Origin: an uncultured Burkholderiales bacterium
GTDB lineage: Bacteria > Pseudomonadota > Gammaproteobacteria > Burkholderiales > Burkholderiaceae_C
Assembly: GCA_903870145.1 (NCBI GenBank)
Contig: CAIQBO010000040.1
Location: 1-64,000 of the forward strand
DNA length: 64,000 nucleotides
Direction of reading: 5' to 3'
Shown: in pieces, positions 41,911 to 50,040 of the stretch
How the letters are laid out: every line of letters starts with the position of its first letter
Position numbering within the stretch: position 1 is the first letter of the stretch
Translations under genes and position numbers: made by a program
Notes under the pieces: model-generated
What the model saw: only the letters and a program-made list of their open reading frames with translations
Database searches by the model: none
What the model was told of the DNA's origin: nothing

Positions 41911-43176
41911 ATGGCCGATAAAAAAGGCTCAATATTAGAGAAGAATTTGTACTGCTCCTTTTGCGGTAAGAGTCAGCACGAAGTCAAAAAATTAATTGCA
42001 GGCCCTTCGGTCTTTATTTGCGACGAATGCATTGATTTGTGCAACGACATCATTCGTGATGAATTGCCAGCTTCCGACATTGCCAAAGACGCGCGCAGCG
42101 GCCTGCCGACGCCGCAAGACATCAAGGCCAATTTAGACAATTACGTCATTGGTCAAGAAAAAGCCAAGCGCACTTTGGCGGTGGCTGTCTACAACCACTA
42201 CAAACGCCTGCGCCACAAAGAAGGCGCTAAAAAAGAAGACGTTGAACTGGCAAAAAGCAATATTTTGCTGATCGGCCCCACCGGCTCTGGCAAAACTTTG
42301 TTGGCTCAAACCTTGGCGCGCATGCTTGACGTGCCCTTTGTCATGGCCGACGCCACCACATTGACCGAAGCCGGTTATGTCGGCGAGGACGTTGAAAACA
42401 TCGTCTCCAAATTGCTCCAAAGCTGCAACTACGACGTTGAGCGCGCCCAGCGCGGCATTGTCTACATCGACGAGATCGACAAGATCACGCGCAAGTCCGA
42501 TAACCCCTCCATCACCCGCGATGTCTCGGGCGAAGGCGTGCAGCAAGCCTTGCTCAAACTGATCGAAGGCACCATGGCCAGCGTGCCACCGCAAGGCGGG
42601 CGCAAGCACCCCAATCAAGATTTCTTGCAGATCGACACCACCAACATCTTGTTCGTTTGCGGCGGCGCATTTTCAGGCTTGGAAAAAGTCATTGAAAACC
42701 GCACAGAGGCCTCAGGCATTGGTTTCAGTGCCACGGTCAAGAGTAAAAAAGAGCGCTCCCTCACGCAGGTCTTCAACGAAGTTGAACCTGAAGACTTGAT
42801 CAAGTTTGGCCTGATCCCTGAGCTGGTGGGGCGCATGCCCGTGGTCGCTACGCTGACCGAGCTGACCGAAGAGGCGCTGGTGCAAATTTTGACCGAGCCC
42901 AAAAATGCCTTGGTCAAACAATTTGGCATGCTCCTGAACATGGAAGGCGTTGATCTGGAAATTCGGCCGGCCGCCTTGACCGCCATTGCCAAAAAAGCCC
43001 TGGCCCGCAAAACCGGTGCGCGCGGTTTGCGCTCTATTTTGGAGCAAGCTTTGATCAATACCATGTTTGATTTGCCCAATGAGGTCAATGTTGAAAAAGT
43101 GGTGGTGGACGAGTCCACCATCGAAGAAAACCAATCCCCCTTGTTGGTCTACCGTGAGTCGGCCAAACAAGCTTGA
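41911..43176 (+). CDS. clpX: Clp protease ATP-binding subunit ClpX
   Basis: A 421-residue AAA+ unfoldase. The N-terminal zinc domain has C15, C18, C37 and C40 (CSFC...CDEC). Walker A GPTGSGKT is at about residue 122, Walker B is VYIDEIDK, and the ClpP-contact IGF-type loop region is [11 protein letters not shown] used ATG 41911 (MADKKG); a TTG two codons upstream is less likely. It recognises and unfolds substrates for ClpP. Confidence 0.97.
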   Translation: MADKKGSILEKNLYCSFCGKSQHEVKKLIAGPSVFICDECIDLCNDIIRDELPASDIAKDARSGLPTPQDIKANLDNYVIGQEKAKRTLAVAVYNHYKRLRHKEGAKKEDVELAKSNILLIGPTGSGKTLLAQTLARMLDVPFVMADATTLTEAGYVGEDVENIVSKLLQSCNYDVERAQRGIVYIDEIDKITRKSDNPSITRDVSGEGVQQALLKLIEGTMASVPPQGGRKHPNQDFLQIDTTNILFVCGGAFSGLEKVIENRTEASGIGFSATVKSKKERSLTQVFNEVEPEDLIKFGLIPELVGRMPVVATLTELTEEALVQILTEPKNALVKQFGMLLNMEGVDLEIRPAALTAIAKKALARKTGARGLRSILEQALINTMFDLPNEVNVEKVVVDESTIEENQSPLLVYRESAKQA

Positions 43177-43241
43177 TGCGCATTGAATTTTCCAGCCCAC
43201 CCCCCCCAGCCTGTCTGATGAATAAGTCCACACCCCTAGGC

Positions 43242-43269
43242 CTTGAAATCAGCGTGATTGGGGCCATTT
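43242..43269 (+). promoter_or_regulatory. Sigma-32-like heat-shock promoter of lon
   Basis: CTTGAAA at 43242-43248 is a perfect heat-shock -35 element. After 13 bases, GGCCATTT at 43262-43269 matches the CCCCATNT -10 in the CCAT-T positions. lon is a classic heat-shock gene. The start would be near 43276, upstream of the ATG at 43295. Confidence 0.65.
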
Positions 43270-43294
43270 GTTCCGAATAACGATAGGGAACCCC

Positions 43295-45715
43295 ATGTCT
43301 GGACATACACCTTTACCCGCCATTGCGCTTGATTTGCCCATGTTGCCACTGCGCGACGTTGTGGTCTTCCCGCACATGGTTATTCCGCTGTTTGTGGGTC
43401 GCCCCAAGAGCATCAAAGCGCTTGAAACCGCCATGCTCACTGACAGGCGCATCATGCTGGTGGCCCAAAAAACAGCCGCCAAAGACGAGCCGCAAGCCAC
43501 CGACATGTTCGAAGTCGGTTGCATTTCCACCATTTTGCAGATGCTCAAATTGCCCGATGGCACTGTCAAAGTCTTGGTTGAAGGCCAACAGCGCGCCCAA
43601 GTGCAAACTATTGTGGATGGTGAAGTGCACTTCATCGCCACCGTCGTGCCAGTCGAAGTGGCCGCCGAGAAAGCGGTGCAAACCAGTGAAATCGAGGCCC
43701 TTCGCCGTGCGGTCATGCAGCAGTTTGATCAATACGTCAAACTGAACAAAAAAATACCGCCCGAAATTCTCACCTCGATCTCGAGCATTGACGAGCCAGG
43801 CCGCTTGGCCGACACCATTGCTGCTCATTTGCCTTTGAAGTTGGAAAACAAGCAACTGGTGCTCGATTTGGCCAGCGTGCGCGACCGTTTGGAAAATTTG
43901 TTCACTCAACTCGAGCGTGAAGTCGACATCTTGAATGTGGACAAAAAAATTCGTGGCCGCGTCAAGCGCCAAATGGAAAAAAACCAGCGCGATTTTTATT
44001 TGAACGAGCAAGTCAAGGCCATTCAAAAAGAACTCGGTGAAGGCGAAGAGGGCGCTGACATCGAAGAAATCGAGAAGAAAATCAAAGCGGCCAAAATGTC
44101 GCCCGAGGCCCGTAAAAAAGCCGATGCCGAGTTCAAGAAACTCAAACTCATGTCGCCCATGTCGGCCGAAGCTTCGGTGGTGCGCAATTACATTGAAGTT
44201 TTAACCGGATTGCCTTGGAGCAAGAAAACCAAAATCAAACACGACTTGGCCAACGCCGAAGTGGTGTTGAACGAAGACCACTTTGGCCTGGAAAAAGTCA
44301 AAGACCGCATCATGGAATACCTCGCGGTTCAGCAGCGCGTGGACAAAGTCAAAGCGCCCATCTTGTGCTTGGTGGGCCCCCCCGGCGTGGGCAAAACTTC
44401 GCTGGGCCAGTCGATCGCCAAAGCCACTGGGCGCAAATATGTGCGCATGGCCTTGGGCGGCATGCGCGACGAGGCAGAGATTCGCGGCCACCGCCGCACC
44501 TACATTGGCGCCATGCCCGGCAAAGTCTTGCAAAGCTTGAGCAAAGTGGGTACACGCAACCCTTTGTTTTTGCTCGATGAAATTGACAAACTCGGAACTG
44601 ACTTCAGGGGCGACCCCTCCAGCGCTTTGCTCGAGGTCTTAGACCCCGAACAAAACCATACCTTTGGTGACCACTATGTCGAGGTCGACTTTGATCTGAG
44701 CGACGTGATGTTTGTGGCCACATCCAACTCCATGAACATCCCGCCGGCCTTGCTTGACCGCATGGAAGTGATTCGTTTGTCGGGTTACACCGAAGACGAG
44801 AAAACCAGCATCGCCATGAAATACCTGCTGCCCAAGCAGATGAAAAACAATGGTGTCAAAGACGAAGAGTTGCAAATTCAAGAATCAGCCGTGCGCGACA
44901 TCGTGCGCTACTACACCCGCGAAGCCGGTGTGCGCTCTTTAGAGCGCGAACTCTCTAAGATTTGCCGCAAAGTTGTCAAAAGCCTGCAGCTCAAACAAAT
45001 GCAAGCGCCCGTAGTCGTCAAGGCCGAGAATTTGAACGATTTCTTAGGCGTACAAAAGCACACTTATGGCCGTGCCGAAGCACAAAACCAAGTCGGCCAA
45101 GTTGTTGGCTTGGCATGGACCGAAGTGGGCGGCGATTTGCTCACCATTGAGGCCGCATTGATGCCGGGCAAGGGTGTGATCACCCGCACTGGCTCGCTGG
45201 GCGATGTGATGAAGGAGTCGGTCGAAGCGGCCCGCACCGTGGTGCGCAGCCGGGCCCGCATGCTGGGCATCCAAGACGATGTGTTTGAGAAAAAAGACCT
45301 GCACATCCACGTGCCTGATGGCGCCACCCCCAAGGACGGCCCCAGCGCTGGCGCAGCCATGACCACAGCCATGGTCTCGGCCATGACGGGCATCCCCGTG
45401 CGCGCCACTGTGGCCATGACCGGTGAGATCACCCTCAGGGGCGAGGTCACGGCCATCGGCGGCCTGAAAGAAAAACTTTTGGCCGCACTGCGCGGCGGCA
45501 TCAAAACGGTTTTGATTCCGGAAGACAACGTCAAAGACCTGCAAGATATTCCGGAAAATGTCAAAAATGGCCTGGAAATTGTGCCGGCCAAATGGATCGA
45601 CAAAGTACTCGAGGTGGCCCTTGAAAGAATGCCCCAAGCGCTTGCCGACGAGGAGCCGGCTGCTGTCATTGCCCCAGTGGATGCGCAAGTCAAAACCCAG
45701 GCTGTCAAACATTGA
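43295..45715 (+). CDS. lon: ATP-dependent Lon protease
   Basis: An 806-residue AAA+ serine protease. The N-terminal substrate domain starts LPMLPLRDVVVFPHMVIPLFVGR, in parts. Walker A GPPGVGKTS lies at about residue 361 and the protease motif PKDGPSAGAAM carries the catalytic Ser684, with the partner Lys about 43 residues later. I chose ATG 43295 after AGGGA; the TTG at 43268 overlaps the promoter. It degrades misfolded and regulatory proteins. Confidence 0.97.
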   Translation: MSGHTPLPAIALDLPMLPLRDVVVFPHMVIPLFVGRPKSIKALETAMLTDRRIMLVAQKTAAKDEPQATDMFEVGCISTILQMLKLPDGTVKVLVEGQQRAQVQTIVDGEVHFIATVVPVEVAAEKAVQTSEIEALRRAVMQQFDQYVKLNKKIPPEILTSISSIDEPGRLADTIAAHLPLKLENKQLVLDLASVRDRLENLFTQLEREVDILNVDKKIRGRVKRQMEKNQRDFYLNEQVKAIQKELGEGEEGADIEEIEKKIKAAKMSPEARKKADAEFKKLKLMSPMSAEASVVRNYIEVLTGLPWSKKTKIKHDLANAEVVLNEDHFGLEKVKDRIMEYLAVQQRVDKVKAPILCLVGPPGVGKTSLGQSIAKATGRKYVRMALGGMRDEAEIRGHRRTYIGAMPGKVLQSLSKVGTRNPLFLLDEIDKLGTDFRGDPSSALLEVLDPEQNHTFGDHYVEVDFDLSDVMFVATSNSMNIPPALLDRMEVIRLSGYTEDEKTSIAMKYLLPKQMKNNGVKDEELQIQESAVRDIVRYYTREAGVRSLERELSKICRKVVKSLQLKQMQAPVVVKAENLNDFLGVQKHTYGRAEAQNQVGQVVGLAWTEVGGDLLTIEAALMPGKGVITRTGSLGDVMKESVEAARTVVRSRARMLGIQDDVFEKKDLHIHVPDGATPKDGPSAGAAMTTAMVSAMTGIPVRATVAMTGEITLRGEVTAIGGLKEKLLAALRGGIKTVLIPEDNVKDLQDIPENVKNGLEIVPAKWIDKVLEVALERMPQALADEEPAAVIAPVDAQVKTQAVKH

Positions 45716-45757
45716 AGGCATCAAAATTACGCTATAATTGACTCAACGCAGTCAATT
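45711..45757 (+). promoter_or_regulatory. tRNA-Gly promoter with overlapping palindrome
   Basis: TATAAT at 45733-45738 is a perfect -10, with a TTGAA -35-like element at 45712-45716 (spacing slightly short). AATTGACT at 45736-45743 and AGTCAATT at 45750-45757 form a perfect inverted repeat that overlaps the end of the -10 and the expected start site. It could act as an operator or as structured leader RNA. Confidence 0.5.
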
Positions 45758-45785
45758 AAGCATAGAATGCTCAGTTGAGTAAAAT

Positions 45786-45861
45786 GCGGGAATAGCTCAG
45801 TTGGTAGAGCGCAACCTTGCCAAGGTTGAGGTCGCGAGTTCGAATCTCGTTTCCCGCTCCA
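45786..45861 (+). tRNA. tRNA-Gly (GCC anticodon)
   Basis: Acceptor stem GCGGGAA pairs with TTCCCGC, discriminator T, encoded CCA. The anticodon loop CTTGCCAAG gives GCC. D-arm AGCTCAGTTGGTAGAGC and T-arm GTTCGAATC are standard. Confidence 0.96.
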
Positions 45862-45896
45862 AACAAAGAAAGAAGTAAGAACATCTTTCAACAATC

Positions 45897-45922
45897 AAGG
45901 GAAGCTCCAGCTTCCCTTTTTT
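45897..45922 (+). terminator. Intrinsic terminator between tRNA-Gly and tRNA-Cys
   Basis: AAGGGAAGCT pairs with AGCTTCCCTT around a short loop and the stem runs into six Ts. Only 23 bases separate it from tRNA-Cys, so that tRNA depends on read-through or on a promoter overlapping the terminator. Confidence 0.75.
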
Positions 45923-45945
45923 GTCAAACAGGTTTCTCGGTTCAC

Positions 45946-46019
45946 GGCGCGGTAGCAAAGCGGTTATGCAGCGGATTGCAAATCCGCCCAGCCCAGTTCG
46001 ACTCTGGGCCGCGCCTCCA
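45946..46019 (+). tRNA. tRNA-Cys (GCA anticodon)
   Basis: Acceptor stem GGCGCGG pairs with CCGCGCC, discriminator T, encoded CCA. The anticodon loop reads ATTGCAAA, giving GCA. The T-arm is AGTTCGACT. The next base (46020) is already within the stop codon of the convergent glycosyltransferase gene. Confidence 0.95.
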
Positions 46020-46790
46020 TCATTTCTCTTTGAAAATCACAGGCGCAGTGATGGACAGCTTAAATCTGATCATGGACACGATAGCCCGACATTTCTCAGT
46101 GAGCATTCTTTTTTGCTTGATGAAGAAATACAAGTTGCTTCGATTCAGGTGAGATCGTTTCTGGGTTAAACCCTCGGTGTCGATATCGCTGACGAAGTCG
46201 GCTGGCGTGACAATGGCCGGGGCAACTGAATAAGCTTTGTTTGTTCCTGTCAGGAATACCCTCAAATAATTGTCATACGGCAACGTGACAGATTGGAATT
46301 GATTGAGAAACGCCTGCGCACCTGCCCGCGACCACAAAACGCCCGTGGCCAGCATCGGAAATCGATGGGTGCAATGCAGCGTAAACGCATCTAATTTCTG
46401 GATGACAGAGGTGTATTTGTAATCTGAAGGGCCTAGATTGACTGCATAAAAGTCAATGCCCTTGAGTTGCATCAAAATTTGATTTGCAACGCCAAGCAGA
46501 TCCTTTGAAATGTCTGCATCGTCTTCTAAAACAATTGCAAATTCTTCTGACTGAGACAGAAACTCTTTCAAAGCCGCTACGTGACTCAGGAAGCAACCCA
46601 CTTCGCCGGGTTGAATGCTTCTTCCCATGTAGGAGCGGCAATAGGCATCGTTCGAAACGGATTGCCAATCAATTGATTTCCCGTATATGGCTGGAATTCT
46701 TGCGTAGGACGCGCCAATGTGAGTCAGGTCTAGGCTTATTTTTTCCCATCGACTCACACTGTTGTCGAGGTTGATTACATAGACTTTCAA
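46020..46790 (-). CDS. Glycosyltransferase family 25 protein
   Basis: A 256-residue protein. MKVYVINLDNSVSRWEKI is the GT25 opening; GEVGCFLSHVAALKEFL and AIVLEDDADIS (acidic metal/nucleotide-sugar site) follow in the expected order. GT25 enzymes transfer sugars, often galactose, to lipooligosaccharide. It is an isolated gene here, ending one base after tRNA-Cys. Confidence 0.85.
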   Translation of the reverse strand: MKVYVINLDNSVSRWEKISLDLTHIGASYARIPAIYGKSIDWQSVSNDAYCRSYMGRSIQPGEVGCFLSHVAALKEFLSQSEEFAIVLEDDADISKDLLGVANQILMQLKGIDFYAVNLGPSDYKYTSVIQKLDAFTLHCTHRFPMLATGVLWSRAGAQAFLNQFQSVTLPYDNYLRVFLTGTNKAYSVAPAIVTPADFVSDIDTEGLTQKRSHLNRSNLYFFIKQKRMLTEKCRAIVSMIRFKLSITAPVIFKEK

Positions 46791-46843
46791 TTTGCCATCC
46801 TGATGCTTGTTGGAACGATCTTAGCATCAAGGGGGGCATGCAT

Positions 46844-47875
46844 TCAATGCTTTTGTGATTGTTGCCTGGCCATTCTGGCCTCAATGATGTCGCGATTTTT
46901 GGTGGCATTTTCATCGCCTTTCTTGGAAGCCTTGTTGTAGTACATCAAAGCTTTGGCGTCGTCAGCGTTCACGCCTTGACCGTGGTCGTACATGAAGCCC
47001 AGAGTTGACAGCGCGGGCGCATAGTCTTGGGCCGCTGCCAACAGGTACCAGTGCATGGCTTGCGCATAGTTTTGCACAACACTTTTCCCGTTGCTGTACA
47101 TAAAACCCACTTTGGATTGGGCTTCGGCACTGCCGTGTGACGCCGCCAACTTATACCAACGCATGGCCTCGGGGAAGTTGCTTTCTACACCGTTTCCGCG
47201 GTCGTACATCACGCCAAGGTTGATCTGCGCATTGACATGGCCTTTTGCTGCGGCCAATTTGAACCAGCTCATGGCTTGCGCATAGTCTTGCTTGATGCTG
47301 TGCCCGTTGTCGTAGAGCACCCCGATTCTGTAATGCGCATCAAGATGGCCGAGTTCTGCAGCCAGCTTGTACCAGCGAACCGCTTCCATGTCATCTTGCT
47401 CAACGCTGTGGTGGTTTTCGTACATGGAGCCCAGGCCATACAGCGCATTGGCGTTGTTGTTTTTTGCAGCCAAATGGTACCAGCGCATCGCTTCTGTGTA
47501 ATCCTGTTTGACACCTTGCCCACTGTCAAATAAAACGCCAAGCTTGTACTGCGCCTGTGAATGCCCTTGGGCCGCAGCCAGCTGCAGCCAATGCACTGCT
47601 TCGGCGTAGTCTTGCGCAGTCCCTTGGCCTTTCTCGGTCATGTCGCCCAGGTTGTACTGGGCGTCCGCATTGCCTTGTTCTGCTGCCAGTTTGTAGCAGG
47701 TCACCGCCTCAGCGAAGTTTTGTGCAACACCTTGACCCTTGTGGTACATGACAGCCAAGTTGTATTGCGCCTCTGACTCACCTTTCGCAGCTGATTCTTG
47801 CCCTCGTTTGTATTCGGCCGCAATTGCTGCAACAATTTCTTCTTGCTGCTTGAGCAGTTCTTCCATCCGAGTCAT
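46844..47875 (-). CDS. Sel1-like repeat protein
   Basis: A 343-residue protein with about eight consecutive 36-residue Sel1 (TPR-like) repeats, each on the pattern AQYNLGxMYxxGxGVxQDYxEAxxWYxLAA. A short N-terminal helix with KQQEEIVAAI precedes them. There is no signal peptide. ATG 47875 has AAGGA 7 bases upstream; the frame to 47890 would need TTG. Such solenoids are adaptor surfaces for protein partners; the partner is unknown. Confidence 0.88.
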   Translation of the reverse strand: MTRMEELLKQQEEIVAAIAAEYKRGQESAAKGESEAQYNLAVMYHKGQGVAQNFAEAVTCYKLAAEQGNADAQYNLGDMTEKGQGTAQDYAEAVHWLQLAAAQGHSQAQYKLGVLFDSGQGVKQDYTEAMRWYHLAAKNNNANALYGLGSMYENHHSVEQDDMEAVRWYKLAAELGHLDAHYRIGVLYDNGHSIKQDYAQAMSWFKLAAAKGHVNAQINLGVMYDRGNGVESNFPEAMRWYKLAASHGSAEAQSKVGFMYSNGKSVVQNYAQAMHWYLLAAAQDYAPALSTLGFMYDHGQGVNADDAKALMYYNKASKKGDENATKNRDIIEARMARQQSQKH

Positions 47876-47978
47876 TGGTGATTCCTTCAAGGAGTTTTAA
47901 AACGCTCTGTGATACGTCAGTGCTTCCAGTCTAAGTCTAAAGCGCAAGGAGCGTGAGGGTCCGCAATGCTTGGCTGCT

Positions 47979-48641
47979 CTAGGGCGCAGCAACTTCAATC
48001 ATGATCTCATTTCGGCGAAACATGGGAAGCGTCCAGGGGGGGTCGTACCTGGACAAGCGAGGCGCACCCACAATTTGCATGCCTTTGCCCTTGGCCCAAC
48101 TGATGGTTTCTTCCGTGAGGTGTTGAATTTTGGCTGTGGTGTTAAAGCCCGAATATTTAAAAACTACAAAATGTTTTTCAGGAATTTGGCGCAAACTGAC
48201 AGCGTCGTTTTTGGGCTTTGGAATATTTTCTAAAGTGTATTGACTGGGCATGACGAAGTGAATCAACCACTTGTTGGCAGTCTGCATGTCAAGTTCGGCG
48301 GTTTGAGGCTCAGCGGTCACCGGCGCAGTCATCGCTATTTTGGATGACTGGGGTACTGCTGTCACGGGCGCAGTCATCGCTATTTTGGCGGAACTTGCAG
48401 TTTGGGCGCTTTGGTTATTGCCAAAAATATAGTCTGCAATCAGCCGAAAGCCTTTGCTGGATGCGGCGTCCATGTCACCATCGACCAACACCTGGGCCAC
48501 CATCATGGGGGCGTAATGCCGGACTTCATAGTCCCCCGCTGTGGAGACAACTTTGTATGCGGGCTCCTCTATCGCCATGGCAGCTCCCATCCAAATCAGG
48601 CCCCCAACAAGGGCAATTGTTTTAACTTTAGTGAAGTTCAT
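47979..48641 (-). CDS. SOUL-family heme-binding-like protein with duplicated motif
   Basis: A 220-residue exported protein (signal peptide to about residue 23, AAMAIE). EEPAYKVVSTAGDYEVRHY is the SOUL opening and KHFVVFKYSGFNT fits the domain. The conserved KIAMTAPV motif occurs twice, as a 15-residue tandem unit; the DNA shows a 45-bp direct repeat with a 22-bp identical core (48322-48343 and 48367-48388). SOUL proteins bind heme or tetrapyrroles in some organisms; function in bacteria is unclear. Confidence 0.88.
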   Translation of the reverse strand: MNFTKVKTIALVGGLIWMGAAMAIEEPAYKVVSTAGDYEVRHYAPMMVAQVLVDGDMDAASSKGFRLIADYIFGNNQSAQTASSAKIAMTAPVTAVPQSSKIAMTAPVTAEPQTAELDMQTANKWLIHFVMPSQYTLENIPKPKNDAVSLRQIPEKHFVVFKYSGFNTTAKIQHLTEETISWAKGKGMQIVGAPRLSRYDPPWTLPMFRRNEIMIEVAAP

Positions 48642-48686
48642 AAAGAATGAAAATTAAATAGAACGTTTTGTGGGTCGCCATGGGTT

Positions 48687-48878
48687 TCAAGGCGGCTTTG
48701 TTTTGGACTCAAAACCCAAACAGGCTTTGCCATCTGATTTTAAAACTTGAATGCAGGGAAGCACTTGAGACTTAAAGCCAAATAACTTGCAACTGTAGGG
48801 CATTGCGGGTACCCAGCTGGTGGCAAAGTGTTTGCATTTCCAGCAGCTCAGGGCGGTGTTGGGTGGCTTGTCTGTCAT
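48687..48878 (-). CDS. Small Cys-rich protein, hypothetical
   Basis: A 63-residue protein with five cysteines: a CWKC pair near residue 12, then single cysteines in YSCKLFGFKSQVLPC and KACLGF. The spacing CxxC...C...C...C suggests metal binding. I believe short proteins of this pattern (CWKCxHF...PYSCxxxGFKSxxLP) are conserved in proteobacteria, but I do not know the function. It lies between the SOUL gene and the LysR gene. Confidence 0.6.
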   Translation of the reverse strand: MTDKPPNTALSCWKCKHFATSWVPAMPYSCKLFGFKSQVLPCIQVLKSDGKACLGFESKTKPP

Positions 48879-48952
48879 CGCTGCATTATTAACTTAACAG
48901 GGTGAAAAAGAGCAGGCCAGCCGGATTCCAATGCGCAAAATGGGGATACTGT

Positions 48953-49864
48953 CTATCGCCTGAACAAGCCACCAATCAAGTCGCGCATCCACTGGTGCGC
49001 GGAGTCGCCGTCCGTGCTGCTGTGCCAAACCAGGTGAACTTCGTAAGTGGGGGCTTGGCTCAAGTGCCACATTTGCAAATTCATGCGCTGACTCAACTCG
49101 CGCGCGTACATTTCGGGCACGATCGAGAGCAGGTCGGTACTTTGTGCCAGATCGGCAATGGCCCCGAAGTGACGCGATCGGATCAAAATACGGTCTTGCA
49201 ACTTCATCTTGGTGAGCATTTTTTCAACACTGCCGTGGGAAGTTGCCGTGGGCGCGACCACGATGAAGTTGGCTTTGGCCAGTTGCGCAGCAGTCAGCAG
49301 CTTGCTGCGCCCTGGGTTGCTGGGCCGCCAGCTCTTGGAGGCAATGGCCATGTAGCGCTCTTTGAACAGCAATTTCGTACGAATACCGCGGTGCTTGGGT
49401 TGCAATATGCCAATGGCCATGTCGATCTCGCGCGTCTCCAGCGCGCTGGCCACTTCAGCAGCCACCACGGAAATATTGGACAGACTGGCCATTGGGGCTT
49501 GGGCGCGCAGATGACTCACCAGTTGCGGCAAAAACAGCATTTCACCCAAGTCTGAAAGTGACAGTCGCCAATGCATGTTGCTGCTCAAGGGTTCAAAATC
49601 TTGTTGCCCCATCAGAAGGCTTTCCAGGGCCAGCAGTTGTTTTTGCACAGGCAGGGCAATTTGCTCACACAGTTGCGTGGGCTGCAGGCCTGAAGGGGAC
49701 CGCACAAAGAGTTCATCGCCAAAGTGACTGCGCAGTCTGGCCAAGGCGTTGCTGGTGGCCGGTTGCGACAAAGACAAAACTTGCCCAGCTGCCGTGACCG
49801 AGCCCGTGCGGTGAATGGCAACCAAGACGCGCAATAAATTCAGGTCCAAATGGCGAAAGTTCAT
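48953..49864 (-). CDS. LysR-family transcriptional regulator
   Basis: A 303-residue regulator. The N-terminal winged helix-turn-helix is clear: MNFRHLDLNLLRVLVAIHRTGSV, split by helices, then SLSQPATSNALARLRSHFGDELFVRS. The remainder is the effector-binding domain. The opening resembles the NodD-like branch. It is divergent from the indolepyruvate oxidoreductase-like pair, which it probably controls; an operator-like dyad lies between them. Confidence 0.92.
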   Translation of the reverse strand: MNFRHLDLNLLRVLVAIHRTGSVTAAGQVLSLSQPATSNALARLRSHFGDELFVRSPSGLQPTQLCEQIALPVQKQLLALESLLMGQQDFEPLSSNMHWRLSLSDLGEMLFLPQLVSHLRAQAPMASLSNISVVAAEVASALETREIDMAIGILQPKHRGIRTKLLFKERYMAIASKSWRPSNPGRSKLLTAAQLAKANFIVVAPTATSHGSVEKMLTKMKLQDRILIRSRHFGAIADLAQSTDLLSIVPEMYARELSQRMNLQMWHLSQAPTYEVHLVWHSSTDGDSAHQWMRDLIGGLFRR

Positions 49865-49922
49865 GGCAATAGGCCTTGTGCTGGAGACGGTACGTTGCTA
49901 AGGGTTACTTCCAATTATTTGA

Positions 49923-49946
49923 TTTATGAATGTATTACATCATAAA
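49923..49946. promoter_or_regulatory. Candidate LysR operator
   Basis: TTTATGA at 49923-49929 and TCATAAA at 49940-49946 flank a perfect inner palindrome ATGTATTACAT (49930-49940). The dyad has one extra base on the left arm. It sits in the divergent intergenic space, upstream of the iorA-like promoter, as LysR boxes usually do. Confidence 0.5.
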
Positions 49947-49953
49947 AATCCAT

Positions 49954-49982
49954 TTGCATGATATCGGGTCTTTGCCTAAATT
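49954..49982 (+). promoter_or_regulatory. Sigma-70 promoter of the oxidoreductase operon
   Basis: TTGCAT at 49954-49959 and TAAATT at 49977-49982 are 17 bases apart. The start would be near 49989, about 50 bases before the GTG start codon. The -35 is imperfect, as expected for an activated promoter. Confidence 0.55.
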
Positions 49983-50040
49983 CAGCCTATGCTGCACCCG
50001 CCCTTGACCCTTGTGCCCCTTGAATTGAAAGGCAATTGCC

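Noticed and set aside
46844-47875. Regular DNA repeats that might be a CRISPR array
   Set aside because: The about 108-bp periodicity is explained by Sel1 protein repeats within one continuous reading frame.
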